A stretch of DNA of 14,484 nucleotides from Christensenellaceae bacterium (GTDB lineage Bacteria > Bacillota > Clostridia > Christensenellales > DTU072), in NCBI GenBank assembly GCA_031260775.1, contig JAISKW010000192.1, positions 1 to 14,484 on the forward strand, read 5' to 3'. Shown in pieces: positions 1 through 6,402 of the stretch. A model generated the notes under the pieces. It ran no database searches. It was not told the DNA's origin and saw only the letters and a program-made list of their open reading frames with translations. A program made the translations under genes and the position numbers. The first letter of the stretch is position 1, and the number at the start of each line of letters is the position of its first letter.

Positions 1-14
1 TGCTCTTCCGATCT
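1..14 (+). other. Residual Illumina TruSeq adapter (non-genomic)
   Basis: The window opens with TGCTCTTCCGATCT, which is the 3' end of the TruSeq index/read-2 adapter (the read-1 adapter would have C, not T, before GCTCTTCC). Reading resumes at base 15 in the PurA frame with Ala-Tyr-Ala-Asp-Arg, which matches the AYAD(K/R) segment of adenylosuccinate synthases. The join between artefact and genome is therefore most likely between bases 14 and 15. The adapter identity comes from memory of the standard oligonucleotide; an exact 14-base match at a contig end is unlikely by chance. Confidence 0.93.
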
Positions 15-890
15 GCGTACGCCGACCGCGCACGCCGCGACGCTCTGCGCTTCGAGGACTTATTAGACATCGATTACGCAATTTCGCGCATCAAAAAGGT
101 ACTCCCCACCGTAAACGCCGAGCTTACCGCAAAAGGCGGCGAGGCTGTTTCGGAAGAAGAAATCATCGCCAACGTAAAGTTTTGGGCGGAAAAACTTGCA
201 TCACGGATTGTTGAACCGGTTTCGTTCGTCAACGATGCCATCGCTCGCGGCGAAAGCCTCCTTTTCGAGGGTCAGCTCGGCGTTATGAAAGATATTGACC
301 TCGGAATTTACCCTTATGTCACCTCGTCAAACCCCGTAGCGGCTTATGCGGCGGTCAGCGCAGGCTTTCCCGTAAACAAAATCACCAACGTCGTAGGCGT
401 AGTTAAGGCATTCACCTCGGCGGTCGGCGCAGGCCCGTTCCCGACCGAAATGAGCGACGCCGAAACCGAGTATTTCCGCGGCTCCGGCGAAAATGTGGAC
501 GACGAGTTCGGCGCACGCACCGGTCGCGCCCGTCGCTTAGGTTGGTTAGACCTCCCCATGGTCAAATTCGCGGCAACCGTAAACGGCTTTACCGAAATCG
601 CGCTTTGCAAATTGGATAAATTGGACGACGCTACCGAAATTAAGGTTTGCATCGGTTACAAATTGGACGGCAAGGAAATCAATTATATGCCGACCTCGCG
701 CATTTTGGACAAGGTTGAGCCGATATATACCGCAATGCCCGGCTGGCTTACCGAAACGCGCAAAATTTCCTCATACAAAAACCTCCCCGCGAACGCGAAA
801 AAATACATCGAATTAATCGAAAAGTACTCGGGCGTTACGGTTAAGTATATCGGTACGGGCCCGAACAGAGAACACTTAATCGTTAAATAG
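15..890 (+). CDS. purA: Adenylosuccinate synthase, 5'-truncated, divergent variant
   Basis: This enzyme joins IMP and aspartate using GTP to make adenylosuccinate, the first committed step from IMP to AMP, in the cytoplasm. About 291 residues are visible of a family length near 425-430; the N-terminal P-loop (GDEGKGK) and catalytic His region lie off the contig. Recognisable blocks are AYADR at the left edge, EGQLGVMKDID then YPYVTSSNP (bases 264-325), VKAFTSAVGAGPFPTE, the substrate loop EFGARTGRARRLGWLD, and a C-terminus with EPIYTAMPGW and the GTP-binding-type STGP equivalent (IGTGPNRE). Two motifs differ from the classical enzyme: EGQLG replaces EGAQG, and GARTGRARR replaces GATTGRxRR. 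I recall a similar EGQLG variant in other Clostridia, so this is probably a PurA subfamily and not a decayed gene. Its coding frame is intact to TAG. The ABC exporter gene starts 65 bases downstream on the same strand, with no obvious terminator between. Confidence 0.93.
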   Translation, partial: AYADRARRDALRFEDLLDIDYAISRIKKVLPTVNAELTAKGGEAVSEEEIIANVKFWAEKLASRIVEPVSFVNDAIARGESLLFEGQLGVMKDIDLGIYPYVTSSNPVAAYAAVSAGFPVNKITNVVGVVKAFTSAVGAGPFPTEMSDAETEYFRGSGENVDDEFGARTGRARRLGWLDLPMVKFAATVNGFTEIALCKLDKLDDATEIKVCIGYKLDGKEINYMPTSRILDKVEPIYTAMPGWLTETRKISSYKNLPANAKKYIELIEKYSGVTVKYIGTGPNREHLIVK

Positions 891-955
891 CGTATTTCTG
901 TTAGTAGGTTTATCGGGTTACAAAATTTTCACCGTAAATACACGGACAAGTATTA

Positions 956-2683
956 ATGTTCAAGAAATTCGTCTCTTATTACAAACCGTACAAAGGGTCG
1001 ATAATAATCGACCTTTTTTGCGCGTTGCTTGTTGCCGGCATCGACCTCGTTTTTCCGATGCTGTTAAAAGAAATCACCACGAATTTAGTACCCGGCGGTA
1101 ACGAGGTTCTGAAAACTATTATCACGGCTTCGGGCATCCTTTTAGGGCTGTACGGGATACGGTTCTTCTGCAATTACTATATGTCGGCATGGGGGCATAT
1201 CTGCGGCGTTAAAATGGAAGCGGATATGAGACGGGACTTATTCACGCATTATATGGCTCTCCCTTTTTCGTACTACGACAAAAATAGCACCGGCGAAATG
1301 CAATCGAAACTGCTTGCGGATTTGTTCGACGTAACCGAGCTTGCGCATCACGGGCCGGAGGACATCTTAATTTCCGTAATAAAAATAATCGGCTCGGTAA
1401 TTCTCCTTTCGGTAATCAATTGGCAGATAACCCTGATTTTGCTTGCCGTCGTAATCGTAATGGCTATTTGCGCGCTGATTGCGAACCGCCGAATGTTTGC
1501 GACGTTCCGCGAAAACCGTATAAAAACCGGCGAAATCAACAAGCAGGTACAGGACTCATTGCTCGGCATTAAGGTCATAAAATCCTTTGCAAGCGAGGGC
1601 GAGGAGCGGCGCAAGTTTGATTTAACAAACGACGCGTTCATTGTTACAAAATCCGACTCGTACCATAAAATGGGCAGTTTCCATGCGGTCAACTCGCTTT
1701 TCCAAGGCGCGCTGTATATCGCCGCGCTTCTTGCGGGCGGCATATTTTTCACGGCGACCGACCCCAAAATCCGTATAACCGCCATAGAATTCGCCATGTA
1801 CTTTTTGTACATCGGCATTTTTATCGCGCCCGTGCAGACTCTTATTAATTTTACCGAACAGTTCCAAAAAGGTCATTCTGGATTCAAGCGGTTACTCGAT
1901 TTGCTGGGTGAGGATGCCGAAACGCTTAATTCGGACGCCCTTTTGCCGCTTAACATAACAAACGGCGAAATTGAATTCCGCAATGTTTCCTTCTCTTATA
2001 ACGAAAAAGAGGAGGTTTTAGACGGCGTTTCGTTCAAAGCGGAGGGCAATCATGTTATAGCGTTGGTCGGGCAGTCGGGAGGCGGCAAAACGACAATTGC
2101 TTCGCTGATTCCGCGGTTCTATAAACCCCATGAGGGGCAAATTCTGATAGACGGACAGGATATTCAAAAGGTTTCGGCGGAGTCGTTGCGCACGCAAATC
2201 GGCGTAGTTCAACAGGATGTGTATATTTTTAACGGCACAATGTACGAAAATATCGCCTACGGCAGACCCGGTGCGACCCGTGAGGATGTTGAGGACGCGG
2301 CGAAACGGGCGAATATTCACGAATTTATTATGTCGCTCCCGGAGGGCTACCAAACAAAAACCGGCGAGCGCGGCGCGAGGCTGTCGGGCGGACAAAAGCA
2401 GCGCATTTCAATCGCGCGCGTGTTTTTGAAAAATCCGAAAATCTTAATTTTGGATGAAGCGACCTCCGCGCTCGATAATGTGAGCGAGAGGAAAATTCAA
2501 GAGGCGTTAAACGAGCTTTCGAAGAGCCGTACGACAATCGCAATCGCGCACCGCCTTTCAACAATCCGACGTGCGGACAGAATTTTAGTTATCGAGGGCG
2601 GAAAAATTGCCGAGGAGGGCAGCCATAAAGAACTGCTTGAAAAGGACGGCATCTATGCCGAGTATTCGCGCCTAAGCGAGTAA
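956..2683 (+). CDS. ABC-type exporter half-transporter (membrane domain fused to ATPase)
   Basis: A 575-residue type I (MsbA/LmrA-like) exporter. Residues 1-310 form the six-helix membrane domain, with helices near 17-36, 54-76, 137-153, 156-175, 245-265 and 276-298. Residues 330-575 form the ATPase. All nucleotide-binding motifs are present: A-loop Tyr348, Walker A GQSGGGKTT (372-380), Q-loop near Gln419/420, signature LSGGQ (476-480), Walker B ILILDE (496-501, catalytic Glu501), D-loop SALD (504-507) and H-loop His532. It should be active as a dimer, exporting a lipid, drug or peptide across the cytoplasmic membrane. No second half-transporter is adjacent, so a homodimer is the simplest reading; the substrate cannot be told. 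The start ATG fits the usual N-terminus, but the upstream CACGGACAAGTATTA offers no good Shine-Dalgarno. Co-transcription with purA is possible. The last codons lie in a tandem duplication. Confidence 0.93.
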   Translation: MFKKFVSYYKPYKGSIIIDLFCALLVAGIDLVFPMLLKEITTNLVPGGNEVLKTIITASGILLGLYGIRFFCNYYMSAWGHICGVKMEADMRRDLFTHYMALPFSYYDKNSTGEMQSKLLADLFDVTELAHHGPEDILISVIKIIGSVILLSVINWQITLILLAVVIVMAICALIANRRMFATFRENRIKTGEINKQVQDSLLGIKVIKSFASEGEERRKFDLTNDAFIVTKSDSYHKMGSFHAVNSLFQGALYIAALLAGGIFFTATDPKIRITAIEFAMYFLYIGIFIAPVQTLINFTEQFQKGHSGFKRLLDLLGEDAETLNSDALLPLNITNGEIEFRNVSFSYNEKEEVLDGVSFKAEGNHVIALVGQSGGGKTTIASLIPRFYKPHEGQILIDGQDIQKVSAESLRTQIGVVQQDVYIFNGTMYENIAYGRPGATREDVEDAAKRANIHEFIMSLPEGYQTKTGERGARLSGGQKQRISIARVFLKNPKILILDEATSALDNVSERKIQEALNELSKSRTTIAIAHRLSTIRRADRILVIEGGKIAEEGSHKELLEKDGIYAEYSRLSE

Positions 2684-2771
2684 ACTATTTGTTCAAAGCG
2701 ACGTTGTACGAGTGCCGAGTATTCGCGCCTAAGCGAGTAAACTATTTGTTCAAAGCGACGGCTTGTACGAG
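2656..2771. repeat. 57-base tandem duplication across a convergent gene junction
   Basis: Bases 2656-2703 recur exactly at 2713-2760 (48 bases, period 57). The match continues as TTGTACGAG (2704-2712) and GCTTGTACGAG (2761-2771), differing by a two-base indel. Each copy holds the end of the ABC exporter gene (GCCTAAGCGAGTAA) and the end of the opposite-strand YqeY gene (its last codons and TAG). Copy 1 supplies the exporter's real stop; copy 2 supplies the YqeY stop. The YqeY-side remnant in copy 1 lacks two bases and would be out of frame. This is either a recent tandem duplication or an assembly artefact. Confidence 0.95.
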
Positions 2772-3185
2772 TTTTGAAAGCTCTTGCGCATCGAACTTGC
2801 CGTTGAACTCCTCTTTTGCAAACTTCATTAAAATGCCTATCGCTTTAGGGTTGCCCGTTTCGATGCCGCTTGCCGCGACATACGCGACGAGCGCGGCTTT
2901 GACTTCTTCCGCCGAAATTTGCGCCGGGAGGAACGATTTTGCAAACTCAACCTCCGCAAGCTTTGCCGCCTTTTTATCGGCAGGGAGGAATTCAACTTCC
3001 TCCTTAACGACCTTGATGTAGTTGTTAATTGCGCCGATAACGAGGGTATCGGTAATTTCTTTTTTCTCCGAACCGGATACCGTTAATTTAATAATCTCCG
3101 CCTTAACGAGCCGCGCCACCGCCGCGCCGGAGGGGTTTGCCTTGATGTCCGCGATTGCCGCCATTACCTTGTCATAAATTGCCAT
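2742..3185 (-). CDS. YqeY / GatB-tail domain protein
   Basis: A 147-residue cytoplasmic protein resembling the YqeY family, which is related to the C-terminal tail domain of GatB, the tRNA-dependent amidotransferase subunit. Family signs are an N-terminal helical half with LVKAEIIKL and a basic EKKEI segment, a central E-rich helix ending in FAKSFLPAQISAEEVKAAL (equivalent to the YLPxQLSxEEL motif), and a C-terminal half with IGILMKFAKEEFNGKFDAQELSKLV (equivalent to MGxVMxxxKxxxxGxxD). Length fits the family, about 147-150 residues. The in vivo role of stand-alone YqeY is not established; tRNA binding is inferred from the GatB relation. AAGAAGGG on the coding strand, about 12 bases before the ATG, may be a loose Shine-Dalgarno. 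It is transcribed divergently from the next gene (58 bases between starts) and converges on the exporter gene. Confidence 0.85.
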   Translation of the reverse strand: MAIYDKVMAAIADIKANPSGAAVARLVKAEIIKLTVSGSEKKEITDTLVIGAINNYIKVVKEEVEFLPADKKAAKLAEVEFAKSFLPAQISAEEVKAALVAYVAASGIETGNPKAIGILMKFAKEEFNGKFDAQELSKLVQAVALNK

Positions 3186-3243
3186 ATATGTATTTTAACC
3201 CTTCTTGCCGTTTATGCACAATAAAAGAGGTAAATAATATGAG

Positions 3244-4026
3244 GTGTTAGATGTTATTCTTTCGGGAGTATGCGCTTTTCTGCCGTCGTTTGCGGTATTT
3301 TACAGAGTCACCCGAAACTTCAAAATGTCGGTTGCGTTCGGAGTGTGCGCGGCGATAATTGTGATGCTTATAATTCCTCTTTTCAAAAGGAGGCTTAAAG
3401 GCGGTGCGCCCAATTACTACGAACTCAACCGCGCTTTTGCCGTAATCGGATTTGATAAAACTACCGAAATATTTGCGGCAAGTTTCCCCTCATCGTTAAT
3501 CGAAAAGTTCGAACCGAAATACCTTATCCTCAATTTGGGTGACGGTATGCGGTTGTTCGGCTTCCCGACAAGCGGAAAAACGCTATTATTTCTCAACTTC
3601 AAATTCGCCAATACCAACGAGGACGAAATCGCGGCTGCGTACCGCTATGCCGCAAAAAATAACGTCAAAAATATCATAGCAATAGGCGCGGAAATCCCAC
3701 GCAGCGCGCGGGTCTTAGGCGCGGCGATAGACGGCGTTCACTTTATGTATCCGCTAAAGAGCGAGGTCAAAAAGTATGTACGCGACAAAAATATCGTGCC
3801 GCAAACGCTGTCAAGGGGGGTTAAATTAAAGGGGAATTTCGATGCGCTAAAGGCGGCATTTTCGATGATGTTCGAGCGGCGGCGCATCAAATACTACATT
3901 TTTACCGGCTTAACGCTGTTTGCCGTTTCGTTCGTGACGCCGCTAAAAGTCTACTATACCGTGCTTGCGGTTGTGCCGCTTGTTCTTGCCGCGATTGCCG
4001 CTTTCAAAGCCGCCGTTAAAGACTAA
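3244..4026 (+). CDS. Membrane protein of unknown function, four predicted helices
   Basis: I do not recognise this 260-residue protein. Hydrophobic helices are predicted at about 4-20, 28-46, 216-232 and 236-255, so a soluble domain of roughly 165 residues (50-215) sits between two helical hairpins, probably in the cytoplasm given the basic KRRLK and ERRRIK edges. The middle domain alternates strand-like and helical stretches (PKYLILNLGDG, TLLFLNFKFA, an AAAYRYAAKNN helix, then VKNIIAIGAEI), suggesting an alpha/beta fold. Residues 106-113 read GFPTSGKT, which fits the Walker A pattern, but no clear Walker B follows. The start is GTG: an in-frame TAA at 3235 excludes earlier starts, the next Met is residue 28, and AGAGG lies about 13 bases upstream. 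Its stop overlaps the stop of the opposite-strand permease gene by four bases. Confidence 0.8.
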   Translation: MLDVILSGVCAFLPSFAVFYRVTRNFKMSVAFGVCAAIIVMLIIPLFKRRLKGGAPNYYELNRAFAVIGFDKTTEIFAASFPSSLIEKFEPKYLILNLGDGMRLFGFPTSGKTLLFLNFKFANTNEDEIAAAYRYAAKNNVKNIIAIGAEIPRSARVLGAAIDGVHFMYPLKSEVKKYVRDKNIVPQTLSRGVKLKGNFDALKAAFSMMFERRRIKYYIFTGLTLFAVSFVTPLKVYYTVLAVVPLVLAAIAAFKAAVKD

Positions 4027-5816
4027 GCTTCCGCAATTCCGGCAAGCAATTCCTCGCCTTTTTCGTTCAAAGTTTTGTATGCAATAACCGCTTTTATGCT
4101 AAGCGCGAGCAACCACGAGCCAAAGAGAAGCGCGTAAGAGAGGTATTCGTTCAAATGCGCGAAGGCAAGCATAACGCCGAGTATCAAAATAGCAAACCCT
4201 GCGACTATGCCGAACATAACGGTTTTAAGGGTACGCGTATTGTTTTTAGTCATTTCCGCAATGTTCGTCCATGTTAAATTTGGGTGCTTCAAGTCATTTA
4301 CAAGCAGTGAGCAAACCCCGGCGATTGTTGTAACAATAAGGCACAACGGGAACCCGAATACCGCGATAGGGTTGCTTATTTTGAACATTACGGGGAAAAT
4401 CACCGACATAATTACAAGCGACGGCGCGGAGAGCGCGAAGCACGATAGCACCTTTGCGTTGACAATTTCCTTTTGCGAAACGGGGAGCGTAAGTATTGTA
4501 AACAACTGTTTGCCCTCCCTCGAAAAACCGCACGAGGCTTGAATATTTGTCGAATATTGCATAATGAAAGCGATATAGCAAATAAAGCCGGTCATAATCA
4601 TTTTTATATCAATAATATCGTCCTCCTCACCGAAAGACAGACCGAGTGACCTTGACATTACAAGAATCATAACAGGCGGCAGAATAAGCGAAATTATTAC
4701 ATTTGCAAGCAACATCGGTTGCGCAAACAGCGTCGTGAACTCTTTTTTGAACAGCGTTACCTTAAACGGTGCCGCTTCGTCTTTGTAAGCGGTTATTCCG
4801 AACGGATTTTCGGGAGTTTTCGCCTTTTTTGTACGGGTTTTTGCGCCGCCTCCCTCCGAGGTATTCGGCAGTACTTTGCCGTAAAACTTTGCCATTACAA
4901 ACACGCCTATCCCGAGTAAAACGGCGAATATTGCGATAACAAGCAGTAAATGGACGATAGAATTAACGGCTTGCGAGCCGCCGATGAGCGCGTATCCTTG
5001 CCCCTCGCCGGTAAATACGCTCACGAACGGAGCGTTGAACGGCATAGCCTTTTTGAATGTATCAAAAATTGCAATGCTGTCGGCTGTAAGAATGTCGCTA
5101 TCCTCCTCGTAACTTGCCGCCGACGAAAGAAACGACATTGCAAAGGACATCGCCACTATTCCTAAGCCCAAAACCGCCGAGGTTACGGCTTGAATAACGC
5201 CTTTTTTCTTGAAAACGGAGGTCAAAAGCATCAAAGGCGCGGTTATTATGCTGATCAAGATAAGCGGAACTGCGGGGACGATAAAAATTAAAACGATGAG
5301 CGATAAGATAAATGTAAACGGTTCGACTCCGTAACCGCCGATGCCGCCGACAATGCACGCCGTAATGAGTGTCGGGAGCATAATCAACGCCGAAATCACT
5401 AATTCTATGATGTATGCGGCGGTGAGTTTTGCAAGATAAATAATATGAGGCTTAATCGGGAGCGGCAGAAGCAAATTAGCGTCGTCCGAGCCGTACAGAT
5501 AGGATATTAGCGAGCCTCCGCCGAAAAAGAGAGCGACAAACTCCGTCATAGCGATAACCGTATAGAAAAGCAACTCAAACCGACCGCTTATGCCCAAAGG
5601 GAGAGCGATGTTCAGCGTCATAATTGCAACATACCCCTCGATTATGACAAGTGCAATTGCCATAACAACGCGCCCGATGAGCTTTTGTTGACGGGCTTTT
5701 GCGGCGGAATCGGATAAGGACAATTGTTTTGCCTTTTCTTTCTTCTTTTTTGAGGAGAAAATGCCGCCGATTCCGTTTTGCAAGAGTATCGCCGTTAAGC
5801 TCTTATAAACGTTCAT
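4023..5816 (-). CDS. ABC-2-type exporter permease, double-length
   Basis: A 597-residue polytopic protein with about twelve hydrophobic helices (near 48-72, 82-107, 126-157, 166-198, 205-230, 285-310, 365-387, 403-420, 455-478, 484-506, 531-553, 557-578). It looks like two six-helix ABC-2 permease units in tandem. Each half carries a cytoplasmic Leu-Pro loop leading into an Ala-Lys helix: LLPLPIKPHIIYLAK at about 116-130 and LTLPVSQKEIVNAK at about 442-455. A charged linker rich in Lys (about 318-350) separates the halves. Such permeases work with a separate cytoplasmic ATPase to export an unknown substrate; none is next to it here. The lysine-rich N-terminus (SSKKKKEKAK) is typical of these proteins and supports the ATG chosen, though the bases before it (ATTGTAAATT) have no Shine-Dalgarno. 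It lies downstream of a terminator for the preceding gene, so it probably has its own promoter in 5817-5860 or depends on readthrough. Confidence 0.85.
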   Translation of the reverse strand: MNVYKSLTAILLQNGIGGIFSSKKKKEKAKQLSLSDSAAKARQQKLIGRVVMAIALVIIEGYVAIMTLNIALPLGISGRFELLFYTVIAMTEFVALFFGGGSLISYLYGSDDANLLLPLPIKPHIIYLAKLTAAYIIELVISALIMLPTLITACIVGGIGGYGVEPFTFILSLIVLIFIVPAVPLILISIITAPLMLLTSVFKKKGVIQAVTSAVLGLGIVAMSFAMSFLSSAASYEEDSDILTADSIAIFDTFKKAMPFNAPFVSVFTGEGQGYALIGGSQAVNSIVHLLLVIAIFAVLLGIGVFVMAKFYGKVLPNTSEGGGAKTRTKKAKTPENPFGITAYKDEAAPFKVTLFKKEFTTLFAQPMLLANVIISLILPPVMILVMSRSLGLSFGEEDDIIDIKMIMTGFICYIAFIMQYSTNIQASCGFSREGKQLFTILTLPVSQKEIVNAKVLSCFALSAPSLVIMSVIFPVMFKISNPIAVFGFPLCLIVTTIAGVCSLLVNDLKHPNLTWTNIAEMTKNNTRTLKTVMFGIVAGFAILILGVMLAFAHLNEYLSYALLFGSWLLALSIKAVIAYKTLNEKGEELLAGIAEA

Positions 5817-5841
5817 AATTTACAATATTTTGATAGTACAA

Positions 5842-5871
5842 AAACAAGACGGTTATCTTTCCGTCTTGTTT
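5842..5871 (-). terminator. Intrinsic terminator after the 73-residue gene
   Basis: A perfect 11-base-pair stem, AAACAAGACGG (5842-5852) with CCGTCTTGTTT (5861-5871), encloses an eight-base loop. On the minus strand the 3' arm runs into TTTTT followed by GTACTATC, as expected for a Rho-independent terminator. It lies 28 bases past the stop of the 73-residue gene and 26 bases before the start of the permease gene, so it separates the two transcription units at least partly. On the plus strand the T-run is too short for strong termination. Confidence 0.85.
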
Positions 5872-5899
5872 AAGTAGATTTAGGTAGGTTGCACCTGAC

Positions 5900-6121
5900 T
5901 TAGATAAGAATATACGAGGGCTTCTTGTGCAAGATAACGCCGACTAAGTCGAGTATCCAGAAGATAAAGCCGAACGGGATTGCGAGAATGCCCGAAAGGA
6001 TTTTGCCGTGCATTAAGCGATAAACAATCGCTAATACCCAAGATGTAAAGGGAATGATTGCGAGGATTAACGTAAGAATCCAAGGTTCCCCAAAGTAGCC
6101 GCCTGCTTTTTTCTTTGCCAT
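5900..6121 (-). CDS. Small two-helix membrane protein of unknown function
   Basis: A 73-residue protein: a basic start (MAKKK), a Gly/aromatic stretch (GGYFGEPW), a helix at about 13-34, a short basic loop (YRLMHGK) and a second helix at about 41-64, ending HKKPSYILI. The basic ends and Lys/Arg loop make the topology uncertain. I do not recognise a named family; the general plan resembles short hairpin membrane proteins such as Pmp3/YqaE or superinfection-immunity types, but I see no diagnostic motif. AAAGG sits six bases before the ATG, the clearest Shine-Dalgarno in the window. With its own promoter and terminator it is probably monocistronic. Confidence 0.75.
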   Translation of the reverse strand: MAKKKAGGYFGEPWILTLILAIIPFTSWVLAIVYRLMHGKILSGILAIPFGFIFWILDLVGVILHKKPSYILI

Positions 6122-6133
6122 ATTTTGCCTTTA

Positions 6134-6199
6134 TTAATTGTATTCCTGAGTTCGAAGAATAATACCCCCTTGCTCATAAGTACTTTTTAATTGTATTCC
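6134..6199. repeat. 13-base direct repeat TTAATTGTATTCC in the leader/promoter
   Basis: TTAATTGTATTCC occurs at 6134-6146 and again at 6187-6199, 53 bases apart. Read on the minus strand each copy is GGAATACAATTAA and contains a TACAAT -10 box. Only the upstream (6187-6199) copy has a fair -35 at the right distance. The second could be a regulator site or a relic of a small duplication. Confidence 0.6.
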
Positions 6200-6218
6200 C
6201 GTCGTTTGTGCGATTCAA
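6190..6218 (-). promoter_or_regulatory. Predicted sigma-70-type promoter for the 73-residue gene
   Basis: On the minus strand TTGAAT (6213-6218) and TACAAT (6190-6195) are separated by exactly 17 bases. They match the -35 consensus at four of six positions and the -10 at five of six. Transcription would begin near 6182, giving a leader of about 60 bases. The -10 box lies inside a 13-base sequence repeated downstream at 6134-6146. Confidence 0.55.
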
Positions 6219-6235
6219 GTACTATTTTAGGCGTG

Positions 6236-6267
6236 GACAACGGCGTTGTCATTCCGCGCGGGGTGAC
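6236..6267. repeat. Two overlapping short palindromes, REP-like
   Basis: GACAAC-GGC-GTTGTC (6236-6250) is a perfect six-base dyad. It overlaps GTCATTCC-GCGC-GGGGTGAC (6248-6267), an eight-base-pair stem with two G-T pairs. The two hairpins share GTC at 6248-6250, so they cannot form together. The second begins with TTGTCATTC, as does the hairpin at 9817-9850, which suggests both come from one dispersed palindromic family. No T-run follows, so this is not a classical terminator. Confidence 0.5.
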
Positions 6268-6309
6268 AGAATTACGCACCGATTCCCCGCTCCCTTTTTA
6301 GGATAACAA

Positions 6310-6327
6310 ACGTGTATCCGTACACGT
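6310..6327. promoter_or_regulatory. 18-base dyad, candidate operator upstream of the lipoprotein gene
   Basis: ACGTGTATCCGTACACGT is a perfect inverted repeat of seven bases with a four-base centre. It lies 13 bases upstream of the proposed -35 of the lipoprotein gene, where a repressor or activator could bind. A competing weaker pairing, GGATA (6301-6305) with TATCC (6315-6319), overlaps it. Which regulator would bind cannot be told. Confidence 0.4.
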
Positions 6328-6340
6328 CAAAAAATACCGT

Positions 6341-6369
6341 TTGGGTTAAATGTATTTAAGGTATAAAAT
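6341..6369 (+). promoter_or_regulatory. Weak predicted promoter of the lipoprotein gene
   Basis: TTGGGT (6341-6346), a 17-base spacer and TAAAAT (6364-6369) match the sigma-70 boxes at three and five of six positions. The surrounding sequence is very AT-rich. Transcription would start near 6376, leaving a leader of roughly 27 bases before the ATG at 6403, with no Shine-Dalgarno in it. The low -35 score makes this tentative. Confidence 0.35.
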
Positions 6370-6402
6370 TAAAATGTATTATTTCACGTAATACTTTTAG
6401 CT

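Noticed and set aside
344..652. Open frame of 102 codons antisense to purA
   Set aside because: It lies wholly inside the conserved PurA coding region, its translation resembles no protein, and the codon pattern belongs to the other strand.
891..955. Terminator or promoter between purA and the ABC exporter gene
   Set aside because: Only a four-base dyad (CCGT/ACGG at 932-945) without a T-run and no pair of promoter boxes at proper spacing could be found.
2069..2095. GQSGGGKTT Walker A as a defective ATPase site
   Set aside because: It still meets GxxGxGK(S/T), and all other ATPase motifs including the catalytic Glu and switch His are intact.
2689..3021. Plus-strand frame of 110 codons antisense to the YqeY-like gene
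   Set aside because: Its composition (Ser/Ala/Phe-rich) is that expected from reading the opposite strand of the gene, whereas the minus-strand product shows YqeY family motifs.
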